This document shows, one piece after another, positions 1 through 7,476 of a DNA stretch of 35,635 nucleotides. Positions within the stretch are counted from its first letter, which is position 1. Each line of letters opens with the position of its first letter. The notes under the pieces are model-generated. The model was not told the origin of the DNA, ran no database searches, and saw only the letters and a program-made list of their open reading frames with translations. Both the position numbers and the translations under genes were made by a program. Location of the stretch: positions 1 through 35,635 of the forward strand of contig JAVBQJ010000091.1 of NCBI GenBank assembly GCA_031549115.1, read 5' to 3'. The DNA comes from JAVBQJ01 sp031549115 (GTDB lineage: Bacteria > Verrucomicrobiota > Lentisphaeria > Victivallales > Victivallaceae).

Positions 1-2
1 TG

Positions 3-653
3 GCGTCATTTTTTCCGGCGGTGCTGAGTTTGCCGTACTGGAATCTGGAGGCGACGCTTTCGCTTGGAACGCGGAAGCTCAAATTGCGCTTGAATCAGGA
101 TGCTGGGCTGACCGGCGCATACCGGCATTTTTCCACTTATATTCCCGAAGAGATCGGCATGTTCGGCAAATTGTTCGCCGAAAAGTGCGCGAATTGGCGT
201 ATCGACGAAGACGGCGGATTTTTCCCGGCGCCGCCGGAGGTGATCTGCCCGGACTTCATGTTCGTGCATGGCGCAAGCGGACACAAGGTCGGATTGGAAT
301 TGTTTCACCGCTGGCACGCGACGGCGCTGCCGGGACGGCTGGAGTTTTTGAAGACGCACCCGGAGACGCCGCTGCTGCTGGGGATCGACCGCGCGCTGCT
401 GCCGTCGGGGGAGTTGGAGCCGTTGGCGCAGCGTTATCCGGAGCTGGCGGAGCGATTGTTCGCGTTCCGTGATTTCCCCGGCGTGGACCGGGTGCGCAAA
501 TGCCTGACCCGCTGGGAGGGCAGCGCCTTCGCACCACCACCTGCATCATCATCCGCATCACCACCTGCGCGTGAGCGCGCACGGGCCGGAGCGCCGGTCA
601 GGCGCGACCGTGCCGTTAGGAATTGCCGGCGCGGAGCAGCCGGCAAGGAGTGA
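3..653 (+). CDS. DUF790/Bax1-like nuclease, C-terminal part (5' end outside window)
   Basis: The frame is open to the left edge, so the true start lies upstream. The visible residues resemble the C-terminal nuclease part of DUF790 (archaeal Bax1, partner of XPB helicase): a conserved Glu in PEEIGMFGKLFAEK, then CPDFMF matching the family PDF motif, then VGLELFHRW followed by a GRLEFL stretch where the family has E-[IL]-x-G-F-W-x-P-x-Y-L. These give an E...D...E arrangement expected for a PD-(D/E)xK-like site. Homology seems to end near position 522. The remaining ~43 codons are low-complexity Ala/Pro/Arg, and the last ~27 of them lie inside a dispersed hairpin repeat that starts at 571, so the tail is probably repeat-derived. 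No XPB-like helicase is visible because the upstream side is cut. Family assignment is by motif memory only. Confidence 0.5.
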   Translation, partial: ASFFPAVLSLPYWNLEATLSLGTRKLKLRLNQDAGLTGAYRHFSTYIPEEIGMFGKLFAEKCANWRIDEDGGFFPAPPEVICPDFMFVHGASGHKVGLELFHRWHATALPGRLEFLKTHPETPLLLGIDRALLPSGELEPLAQRYPELAERLFAFRDFPGVDRVRKCLTRWEGSAFAPPPASSSASPPARERARAGAPVRRDRAVRNCRRGAAGKE

Positions 654-870
654 GCAGCGAATGGAGTTTTTGCCGCCCGGTGGCGGCAAAAACGTGTAAG
701 GCGAGCGCCGCTTGAGCGCATCGGGGTTGGGAGGGGCGGAGCCCCCGCGTGGATCGGGGCGCAATGCGGCCCCGCGTCCACCATCAAAATCACCACACAC
801 AGAGCCGCATCGACGGCAACCAATGCGGCCCCGAATCCACCATCATAATTACCACGCTCAAAAAAAATTC
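571..870. repeat. Dispersed GC-rich mosaic hairpin repeat, copy A
   Basis: The segment starting GTGAGCGCGCACGGGCCGG is nearly identical to the one at 1905-2229. It contains a perfect 11-bp hairpin at 667-692 (TTTTTGCCGCC, loop CGGT, GGCGGCAAAAA), a CGGGGC...GCCCCG stem near 757-776, and two tandem copies of a short module (NNNGCGGCCCCG, ACCATCA, then a CCAC-rich stretch). It overlaps the last codons of the upstream gene and fills the gap up to the promoter at 885. It may act as a transcription terminator or as a REP-like element. Confidence 0.7.
667..692. terminator. Candidate bidirectional terminator hairpin in repeat copy A
   Basis: A perfect 11-bp stem with a CGGT loop, flanked by T5 on one side and A5 on the other within the stem. 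It sits 14 bp after the stop of the DUF790-like gene. The same hairpin recurs at 2079-2104 between convergent genes. The T-run is part of the stem, so termination efficiency is uncertain. Confidence 0.35.
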
Positions 871-884
871 TGCCAGGACGCGAC

Positions 885-913
885 TTGCAAAAACCACGAA
901 TGCCGATTATAGT
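885..913 (+). promoter_or_regulatory. Sigma70-type promoter for the two small membrane proteins
   Basis: TTGCAA at 885-890, a 17-nt spacer, then TATAGT at 908-913. It lies 22 nt upstream of the ATG at 936, with a GAGGGAT Shine-Dalgarno in between. Confidence 0.55.
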
Positions 914-935
914 TTACCTTGAGGGATGGTGATCG

Positions 936-1409
936 ATGCGTGTGAGTGAAAAAATTGCGGTGATTGCGTTCAACGTCGCGCTGGCGGCGACGGCGGCGCT
1001 CGCCGTATATCGCGGTTATGCGGTTTATATGGATGCCGGGGTGCGCATTTTGTATGGCTTCCCGTGGGGATTCTGTTGGCAGCCGTTCGATACGCCTTAC
1101 ACTGCGCGCGGTTTTCTGGAGTCGGGAAATCCGTACTATAATCTCTTGTGCTGGTCGGTTCTGCTGGCATTTTTTTACCGCTTCTATTCCCGAAAATCCC
1201 GGGTGATTTATTATGGTATGCTGCTGTTGCCGGCTGTCGGAGCGGCGGCGAATCTGCTGCTCCGGTGGGATGCGCGCCTGGAAACGCAGATGATTCTCCT
1301 CATTTCCATGGTCGGACTGTTCGGATTCGATGTGGCCGGCGGCATTGGATGGCTTCGCGGAGTGTTGCGGAGGAGAAAAGCCCGGATTCACGTGGAGGAG
1401 GGGCGATGA
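936..1409 (+). CDS. Small membrane protein, function unknown
   Basis: 157 residues with about four hydrophobic membrane segments: near residues 7-30, 67-85, 93-108 and 118-138. The C-terminus is basic (GVLRRRKARI), suggesting a cytoplasmic tail. A Shine-Dalgarno-like GAGGGAT precedes the ATG. Its TGA overlaps the ATG of the next gene (ATGA at 1406), so the two are translationally coupled and probably work together. The second protein has a similar size and membrane layout, so they may be diverged paralogues or two subunits. No family was recognised. Confidence 0.75.
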   Translation: MRVSEKIAVIAFNVALAATAALAVYRGYAVYMDAGVRILYGFPWGFCWQPFDTPYTARGFLESGNPYYNLLCWSVLLAFFYRFYSRKSRVIYYGMLLLPAVGAAANLLLRWDARLETQMILLISMVGLFGFDVAGGIGWLRGVLRRRKARIHVEEGR

Positions 1410-1864
1410 AAAAATATCTGCCGCATCTGATTTCCTGTATTCTGGTATTGTCGGCGACGGCGCTGCTGGCGCTGGGGTCGAGACATAGTGAGACGCATTA
1501 CATGGGACTGGAAGGGTGGTACCATAACTATGGCTTCCCGCTTGTGTTTCTGCAGGTGAACCCGGAGGGGGAAATCAGCTATGTCGACGGCAAGCTGCTG
1601 GCGTTCAATCTGCTGGTGGTATTGGCGATAAACGCCGTCATGGTGGTGGGAAAATTGAGTGCCGGGATGCGGTTGAGCCAGAATATTCTGCTGTTGCTGT
1701 TGATGTGCGCCTGGACGGCTGCATTCCTGCTGCCGTGGACAAACCGGCAGCCCTGGCTGCAGCTGTGGCTCGGCGCACTCTTCGTGTGGCTGGCATGGAT
1801 CTGGATAGTGGCGGCATATCTGTTTCAGAATCGGAAAAGACGCCGCATAGACCGGTCGACATAA
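1406..1864 (+). CDS. Small membrane protein, function unknown, coupled to the preceding gene
   Basis: 152 residues starting MKKYLPHLISCILVLSATALL, with about four hydrophobic segments (roughly residues 7-25, 66-83, 90-107 and 117-138) and a basic C-terminal end. The start is the ATG overlapping the previous stop codon, with GGAGGAGG a few bases upstream as ribosome binding site. A much longer in-frame extension upstream (from about 1148) would run inside the preceding gene and is not supported. A charged loop around residues 26-62 may be periplasmic. No family recognised. Confidence 0.72.
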   Translation: MKKYLPHLISCILVLSATALLALGSRHSETHYMGLEGWYHNYGFPLVFLQVNPEGEISYVDGKLLAFNLLVVLAINAVMVVGKLSAGMRLSQNILLLLLMCAWTAAFLLPWTNRQPWLQLWLGALFVWLAWIWIVAAYLFQNRKRRRIDRST

Positions 1865-1904
1865 TGCAACCGTAGTCGTGTGCCCATTGCTCCCCCACAC
1901 ACCC

Positions 1905-2229
1905 GTGAGTGCGCACGGGCCGGAGCGCCGGTCAGGCGCGACCGTGCCGCTAGGAATTGGCGCAGCGAAGCTCGCGCCAAGGAGCGCGGCACGGAGCCAC
2001 CCCCGGCGAACGGCGCGCCTTAGGCGCGCTGAGGGGGTTGCGCCCGAACGACCGGCAGGGAGTGAGCAGCGACTGGAGTTTTTGCCGCCCGGTGGCGGCA
2101 AAAACGTGTAAGGCGAGCGCCGCTTGAGTGAATCCGGGGGAGTGGGGGCTGGGCCCCCGCGTGAATCGGGGCGCAATGCGGCCCCGGAGGGACCGTCATA
2201 ATCACCACACGCAGAGCCGCACTGGTGCA
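1905..2229. repeat. Dispersed GC-rich mosaic hairpin repeat, copy B
   Basis: This copy matches copy A at 571 over its ends but has a different and longer middle. The small hairpin after TAGGAATTG is replaced by GGCGC...GCGCC, and about 80 nt with a further GGCGCGCC/GGCGCGC stem is added. The perfect hairpin of copy A recurs at 2079-2104. Swapping hairpins while keeping the flanks is a mosaic pattern. The repeat fills the 377-bp gap between convergent genes; nothing else is visible there. Confidence 0.7.
2079..2104. terminator. Candidate bidirectional terminator hairpin between convergent genes
   Basis: Same 11-bp stem and CGGT loop as at 667-692. It lies between the 3' ends of the plus-strand membrane-protein pair and the minus-strand DUF4434 gene, which is where a shared terminator would be expected. 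Confidence 0.4.
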
Positions 2230-2241
2230 CTGGTCATGTTT

Positions 2242-3189
2242 TTACTTTTCCACCCATTCGCAATAGCGCCGCATCAGCGGTTCGGTCTGGCTCCGGTAAC
2301 ACGCGTTCGGAGAGAGGAACGGCGTAAACTCGTAGGTGATGAGTTTGTCGTGCCCCGCCCGTTCGGCCGCTTCCAGCTTGAAACGTAATTTATCCCAGGA
2401 AATGGGTTGAAATTTCGGAATGATATCCCGGTCGAAGGACTCGATATTGTCCCAGATTTCGATCCCGTGCTTGCGCGCCAGTTCGACATTTATTTTTAAA
2501 TACGTCTCCAGCTCCTGAAACCGTACGTGCCCATCCTGGAAGGCGATGATGTCGACCGAGCCCGCCAGCATTCCCATCAGGAAGTCCCAGTCCTCGCGAT
2601 GCTTTTCCGGGCCGATGATGTTCGCCAGTTTTTTCTCGATCGGCCACTCCTCGGGCAGGGCTTTGATCCCGCGCATCCCCGGCGACATCATGACCGGCAG
2701 ATGGTTGGATTTGTTTTTGGCATACTTGCTCAGCAGCTGGAACAATTCCGCCACCAGATAGGAGTCGGCTCCGGATATTTCCTGGGCGAAATACCAGCCG
2801 GCAAAGGCCTTGCGATGCCCGTAACGCTCCCATACTTCGTCGATCAGGGGCTGAAACAGCTCGTATTCCTTCTTCGGATCGTACGAGGCCAGCAGCCAAT
2901 CGTGGTACGGCGAATAGGTGGGCACAAACATGCGCATGGAATACTTTTCGGCCAGCTCCAAAAATAGGTCCAGATAGTCGATCGAGGGCGGAATCGCATT
3001 TTCCACCTTGGCCAGCCAGGGCGAATCGTAAGCCATCCAACCGTCGAGGGACAAACGCAGCAGAATGACCGTATCGATGCTCAGCTGCCGCATCAGTTTA
3101 AACTCGTTGTCCCATTCATCACGGCTCCAGCTCATGACCGGAGTGTCTCCGCCACTTAACGGTTGAATGAAAGTACCGGTAATCTTCAC
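2242..3189 (-). CDS. DUF4434 family (TIM-barrel glycosidase-like) protein
   Basis: 315 residues. The N-terminus ITGTFIQPL, the SRDEWDNEFKLMRQLSIDTVIL segment and the FAGWYFAQEIS stretch fit the DUF4434 family, which is predicted to form a glycoside-hydrolase-like (beta/alpha)8 barrel. Acidic candidates for catalysis include Glu in FAQEIS (mid-protein), Asp in AFQDGH and Glu in DNIESF. No signal peptide is visible, so it may be cytoplasmic or exported by another route. The start is GTG, overlapping the TGA of the upstream gene (GTGA), with AAGGAG 8 nt upstream. It is the last gene of a five-gene minus-strand operon of secreted glycan-active proteins. Substrate unknown. Confidence 0.8.
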   Translation of the reverse strand: MKITGTFIQPLSGGDTPVMSWSRDEWDNEFKLMRQLSIDTVILLRLSLDGWMAYDSPWLAKVENAIPPSIDYLDLFLELAEKYSMRMFVPTYSPYHDWLLASYDPKKEYELFQPLIDEVWERYGHRKAFAGWYFAQEISGADSYLVAELFQLLSKYAKNKSNHLPVMMSPGMRGIKALPEEWPIEKKLANIIGPEKHREDWDFLMGMLAGSVDIIAFQDGHVRFQELETYLKINVELARKHGIEIWDNIESFDRDIIPKFQPISWDKLRFKLEAAERAGHDKLITYEFTPFLSPNACYRSQTEPLMRRYCEWVEK

Positions 3190-5267
3190 TTGCCCATCTC
3201 CTTGCTCACACTGATAATCACGAAATCTCTGCGCTTCACTTTGACCTTGAAATCCTCGTACTTCCGCTCCAGTACCATTCGCAGTGTGGAAGGGATAATC
3301 GCTTTGGTTTCAACATTTTCAACGACGATCTTGCCGGTATACCCCGGAAACAGCTCGCCGGGATTCACCGTCACCGTAATCTCATTGTCTTCTCCCCACG
3401 GATCGGACAGGAAAATCACCGCCCGCGCGTTGTCGGCGCAACGGTAAACCGTCGGATAGACATTCTTGTCCGTGGTGGATACCATCGGTGAATTGCTCCA
3501 GAACGGGATGAATTCCGCGTTCCACAATTGATAGGGGACAATCACGTTGTCGGCAATCTTTTTCCACTCGGTGGAATTGACATACCAGCAGGAAGTGGTG
3601 TCATTGATTACCGCCAGACCGATGAGGTCGCGCGTTTTTTCCGGCGTGTCATCCCGGGTCGAGTAGACAAACATGCCCGGCCCGAGTTGACGCGAACTCA
3701 AAATCAAGTTGCCTTCGAGCTCTTCGGGCTTGACCACATCGCTCCAGTAGCCGCCGACATTGCCGACCGCCTCCGAGGACATGACGAAATCCCAGAACGG
3801 ATACACGCTGCCGCCGTTGACGAAAAAGACCGCTTCGGGATCGATGGCCCGGATGATGCGGAACAGGCGCAAATACAACTCCCGCGACGCGTGAAACGGG
3901 TTTTTCGACCACTTCTTGCCCAGCTCGTCGACATAGCTTTCGCATGCGCCGTGAGCGGGATTGGTGCACACACGCGGCGCACAGTTGTCGACGTAGTAGC
4001 CGTCGAAATGGTATTCCGTGAACAGCTCTTTGGCTTTCCAGACGAAATAGTCGGCCCAGTCCCGGCTTGAAAAACACGCCGCGAAGCCATACAGCGGTGA
4101 GAATCCGTCCTCCGCCTGGGTGAACGTTTCGGGAATGACCGCCCCGCCCCATTCGGTGAGGTGCTTCTTCCCATCCGGATCGAGCGGATTGAAGTTGTCG
4201 GCGTTGATGTAGGGGCAGACCAGGCCGCGGGCACCCTGCGCCTGTTTGACCCACTCTTTGAAGCCCTGCGGGTTTTCGGGATCGGGCATGCCGAAGGACT
4301 TACGGCCCGCCCGCCCGTACGGGGTACCTTTGTGCTGCTTATAGGCTTCTCCCTCCAGCGAAAACGGATACACCAGAACGCAGGGGCGCATTTCCGGAGA
4401 GATGCTCAGAAGTTCACCGGGTTCCGCCTCCCACCAGATTTCGTGGTAACGCCGCGATTCGTGGCGGGGCGGCCGCACCGGGCCCCACAGGATCGAAAAA
4501 TCGAGCTCCCGCCCGCCGACCCGGGTCTGGCCGTAAGCGTCGATGAAATTGACCTTGAACAAGTATTCATCGTCCCCACCGATGACTTGCAGCGCCTGGC
4601 TTTTCCGCTGCAGATACCAGTCTTGCGGGTATTCGGCAAGCCAGGCAAACGAGGTGTTTCTGCCGGAAAGGTGGAAGTTGGTCAAAAACGGGAAATTGCG
4701 CTTGCCGTCGATGGTGCCCCACATATCCCGCAGCACATGCGGCGCGTAACCATAGAACGGACGCTGGTAATTGAGCGTCAACGACTCCGGGTTCAACGGC
4801 ACATTCAACGAAAAACGCTTGACTTCAAGCTCGTCCGGCGAACTGGTTTTCACCTGAAACCGGGTCAGGCCGTCGAACCACAGCCAGGTTTGAACGCTGA
4901 CTTCGATTCCGGGCGCCGAAGCGCTGCCGCGGAATACAATATAGTCGTCGTATTGCTCCACCACCGCCGGCGCGTTCTTCGACGGCGCCAAAACCACGAC
5001 GTCATCGCCGTTTTCGTAGGACAGCGTGATGGCGTCCGTCAGCATTTCCTCCTGTTGCGATACCACCCGCATCGGCAATGCCGCTCCATTGAGCGTAAAT
5101 TCGCGGCCCCATATCTGCACGGTGGCGCCGGAGTTGGATACGCGTTCGAACGGCGGCGGGACACTGTGGTCCAGGCCCAATGTATTGCCCGTCCAGGGCT
5201 CCGCTTCCGCCCCGTGGAGCAGCAATGCCGCCAGGGAGCATAAAAACAATGAAGTTATTTTTTTCAT
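3186..5267 (-). CDS. Large secreted glycoside-hydrolase-like protein
   Basis: 693 residues from the chosen ATG at 5267. This start gives a classic signal peptide (MKKITSLFLCSLAALLL then HGAEA) and has AAAAGG about 9 nt upstream; an ATG 60 nt further up would spoil it and run into the neighbour. The N-terminal ~350 residues look like beta-sandwich. The C-terminal half looks like a TIM barrel, with the motif FDGYYVDNCAP, where the Asp before N is a plausible catalytic residue as in retaining alpha-glycosidase barrels. FFVNGG and SSEAVGN follow on later strands. A beta-rich tail closes the protein (VKVKRRDFVIISV). The exact GH family was not recognised. It overlaps DUF4434 by 4 nt and follows a CBM9-like gene, pointing to joint glycan breakdown outside the cytoplasm. 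Confidence 0.75.
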   Translation of the reverse strand: MKKITSLFLCSLAALLLHGAEAEPWTGNTLGLDHSVPPPFERVSNSGATVQIWGREFTLNGAALPMRVVSQQEEMLTDAITLSYENGDDVVVLAPSKNAPAVVEQYDDYIVFRGSASAPGIEVSVQTWLWFDGLTRFQVKTSSPDELEVKRFSLNVPLNPESLTLNYQRPFYGYAPHVLRDMWGTIDGKRNFPFLTNFHLSGRNTSFAWLAEYPQDWYLQRKSQALQVIGGDDEYLFKVNFIDAYGQTRVGGRELDFSILWGPVRPPRHESRRYHEIWWEAEPGELLSISPEMRPCVLVYPFSLEGEAYKQHKGTPYGRAGRKSFGMPDPENPQGFKEWVKQAQGARGLVCPYINADNFNPLDPDGKKHLTEWGGAVIPETFTQAEDGFSPLYGFAACFSSRDWADYFVWKAKELFTEYHFDGYYVDNCAPRVCTNPAHGACESYVDELGKKWSKNPFHASRELYLRLFRIIRAIDPEAVFFVNGGSVYPFWDFVMSSEAVGNVGGYWSDVVKPEELEGNLILSSRQLGPGMFVYSTRDDTPEKTRDLIGLAVINDTTSCWYVNSTEWKKIADNVIVPYQLWNAEFIPFWSNSPMVSTTDKNVYPTVYRCADNARAVIFLSDPWGEDNEITVTVNPGELFPGYTGKIVVENVETKAIIPSTLRMVLERKYEDFKVKVKRRDFVIISVSKEMGK

Positions 5268-5305
5268 ATCGATGTGACCTTTTGCTGATTTACCGGGAGA
5301 TATCT

Positions 5306-5962
5306 TCAATGGAAGATCAATTTGCATGCCGCGTTATGGAACCCGCTGTGCGCCGGATCCAGGGCACTGTATACCACCCCGCCGCTGTTGCCGCAGCCGC
5401 GGCAGAAGTTGATATGCCACACACTTCCGGCTTTCGGGGGCGGATCGTTTTCGAACGCCGCGAAAGGAATTTTGGCTTCCGCACACCAGACGCCATCCTT
5501 CACGACCGCTTGGGTCTCCCACGTGGAATCGAAATCTTCCGGTATGCTGTAATCGACATTGGCAAAGGCGCAATCCTCGCGCACGTTGCAGGCGCTTACG
5601 GTGAATATATAATAGTATGTGTCTTCGAGCGTAGTCCGCAGCGCCATTTCCACACGGTCGCCATCGTAGACTCCGGCACTTTGCGGCACGGTTCCGGTCG
5701 GAATCTGCGCCTCGATGCCGAGATAAAGACAGCGATCCGAATACAGAACGCGGATGCGCGTCTGGTATTCGACCTCCTTCTGGCCGTGGACTCCCTGAAA
5801 ATCGTCCGTAACGGCGCATTGCTTCCACGCCTCCTCATCCAGCAGTCCATCCAGCGACATCGCGTGGTCATCGACCCGATAGGCCGTGACATCGATCGCC
5901 AGGGCACCGTTCGCCAGCCATACGCCGAGAAGCGTCAATATCGTAATCCACTTCATCATCAT
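5306..5962 (-). CDS. Secreted CBM9-like carbohydrate-binding protein
   Basis: 218 residues with a signal peptide (WITILTLLGVWLANGALA). The body has the layout of carbohydrate-binding module family 9-like domains: MSLDGLLDEEAWKQC near residue 36, RIRVLYSDRCLYLGIEA, then GDRVEMAL and a final KIPFAAF segment. These modules bind sugar chain ends or act as domains beside sugar-active enzymes. Here the protein is a stand-alone module. The ATG overlaps the TGA of the LamG-like gene (ATGA), and the next gene starts 38 nt downstream, so it is inside the operon. It has several cysteines in the C-terminal part (CRGCGNSG), possibly forming disulphides. Confidence 0.75.
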   Translation of the reverse strand: MMMKWITILTLLGVWLANGALAIDVTAYRVDDHAMSLDGLLDEEAWKQCAVTDDFQGVHGQKEVEYQTRIRVLYSDRCLYLGIEAQIPTGTVPQSAGVYDGDRVEMALRTTLEDTYYYIFTVSACNVREDCAFANVDYSIPEDFDSTWETQAVVKDGVWCAEAKIPFAAFENDPPPKAGSVWHINFCRGCGNSGGVVYSALDPAHSGFHNAACKLIFH

Positions 5963-6666
5963 TCCTCCTCAAGACGCATCATCACGCGATCGTATTCCGC
6001 CGCCACATCCTCGGGCGACGGTATTTCGCTGCCGATACGGATACCGGTCAATTCGGTCGCATCCGCTTCGCCCCAACTGGTGCCGAAGCGGAATTCCGCC
6101 GCGCCGCCGAAGCCGAAAGATATTTTCTGCATTCCCACCAATTCGCCGTCAAGATAAAACGCGATGTGTTCGTCGTTGCTGACAATCACAAAATAGTGCC
6201 ATGAATTTTTCTGCCAGAGAATTTTGTCGTTGGGAAAATTTATCACCACCTGATTCGGGTCGGTTTGCGTGCTGACCTGATTGTAGGCTATGCCCAAGCC
6301 GTCGCTCGTCGGGTCGTTATTGCCGTAGCGGTAAAGATTGAAGCCGCCGCTTTCGTCCGCTGCAAAAGCGTGGGCGAAAATATGAAATTTCCCGTCGGCC
6401 GGCGTCCAATTCACCGGTGCTATCCAGAAAGAGAAAAATACTTTCGCGCCGTTGAACTCATGCAGCAGCAAACGCACGTATCCGTTTTTCCCGTCCCCGC
6501 CCAGGAGAAAACCTTTGCCCGCTTTGGTATCATGCGCTTTTATATCTCCTATCCACGACACTTCGCCGAAAGCAAAATTCCCCTCCTCATAGATGGCAAG
6601 CACATGCTCCTGCGCCGATAACATCCACGCGCAGGCCAGGGCCATAAGCAGTAAATTCTTCTTCAT
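5959..6666 (-). CDS. Secreted LamG/concanavalin-like lectin-domain protein
   Basis: 235 residues from the ATG at 6666, which gives a signal peptide (MKKNLLLMALACAWMLSAQ). The body fits a concanavalin A-like/LamG jelly roll: a central NSWHYFVIVSNDEHIAFYLDGELVG is the typical 'W-H-x-[VA]-x-x-x-[DN] ... Y-x-D-G' strand pair, and an acidic-aromatic segment GGFNLYRYGNND may be a Ca2+ or sugar site. Likely role is glycan or surface binding. The start is 1 nt after the stop of the pseudopilin gene, so translation is probably coupled; no strong Shine-Dalgarno is visible. A longer start at 6708 would overlap the upstream gene and lose the signal peptide. Confidence 0.72.
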   Translation of the reverse strand: MKKNLLLMALACAWMLSAQEHVLAIYEEGNFAFGEVSWIGDIKAHDTKAGKGFLLGGDGKNGYVRLLLHEFNGAKVFFSFWIAPVNWTPADGKFHIFAHAFAADESGGFNLYRYGNNDPTSDGLGIAYNQVSTQTDPNQVVINFPNDKILWQKNSWHYFVIVSNDEHIAFYLDGELVGMQKISFGFGGAAEFRFGTSWGEADATELTGIRIGSEIPSPEDVAAEYDRVMMRLEEE

Positions 6667-6667
6667 T

Positions 6668-7357
6668 TTATTGGTTTTCAACGAAATAAGTATCTTTGCC
6701 GCCGTCATAGAGTTCGGCTTCCTTCATCCAGGAAACGTGACCGTCCAGCCATTGCACGTTCGTTCCCTGCGAGTGCCAATCCGCCACCAGCCAGTCATCG
6801 CTCTGCGATGTTCCCGACATCGAGCGGCCGACAGGAGAATACACGATATGATAACCGAAAACCTTGGATTCTTCATCGGTGAGAACCAGCATCGAGCTCG
6901 GATTTTTGATATTCCACACCATTTTGGGTGCAGCGGCGTCCGAAATGGGGTAGTTGAGGCCATAGCTGCATACATCGGTGGCGTACCAATTGGTGCCGCC
7001 CCATCCATAGGAGGGCGGGCGCACACTCGGACACGCGTAAAATGCGGGATAATTGAACGTTTCTCCGCTCAGACCTTTTTTCTGGCGGCCGCCGATTCCG
7101 AGGGTCTGCTGCAAATTCTCCATCCAGAGGAGATTGTCTTTGGCTCCGTCGCCGTTATACGAGGGATAATAACCGTTGGATTCGTCGCCGTAAAAGGCGA
7201 AATACAAAGAAAACTGCTTCAGATTATTGACGCAGCTGATCTGCTGCGCCTTGGCTCTGGCTTTGCTCAACGCGGGCAACAGCATGCTGGCCAAAATTGC
7301 GATGATGGCAATCACGACCAACAATTCGATAAGTGTGAAATTCTTGTTCCTGTTCAT
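6668..7357 (-). CDS. Type II pseudopilin-like protein with H-X9-DG motif
   Basis: 229 residues. The N-terminus MNRNKN is followed by FTLIELLVVIAIIAIL and MLLPALSKARAKAQ, the class III prepilin signal and amphipathic helix. The residue before the expected cleavage is Asn rather than the usual Gly; Glu at +5 is kept. The C-terminal part carries H195-X9-D205-G206 (WHSQGTNVQWLDGHV), the H-X9-DG signature common in large pseudopilin families of Lentisphaerae and Planctomycetes. AGGAAAG lies 8 nt before the ATG. It is the first gene of a five-gene glycan operon, so it may display or help export the downstream lectin and glycosidase proteins, but that is inference. Confidence 0.88.
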   Translation of the reverse strand: MNRNKNFTLIELLVVIAIIAILASMLLPALSKARAKAQQISCVNNLKQFSLYFAFYGDESNGYYPSYNGDGAKDNLLWMENLQQTLGIGGRQKKGLSGETFNYPAFYACPSVRPPSYGWGGTNWYATDVCSYGLNYPISDAAAPKMVWNIKNPSSMLVLTDEESKVFGYHIVYSPVGRSMSGTSQSDDWLVADWHSQGTNVQWLDGHVSWMKEAELYDGGKDTYFVENQ

Positions 7358-7476
7358 GGCAACTCTTTCCTGTTTTAGGTCGTTAAAAATTGTATACCGT
7401 TATTTTGAGGCTTTTTACGCTATGCTTCCGTCAAGACAGCAACCCCGGAGATGTGGTAAACTCTTCTGCCTGGCGA

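Noticed and set aside
4161..5243. Long plus-strand ORF opposite the large glycosidase-like gene
   Set aside because: It is a shadow of the minus-strand gene: no family resemblance and no ribosome binding site, whereas the minus frame has a signal peptide and domain motifs.
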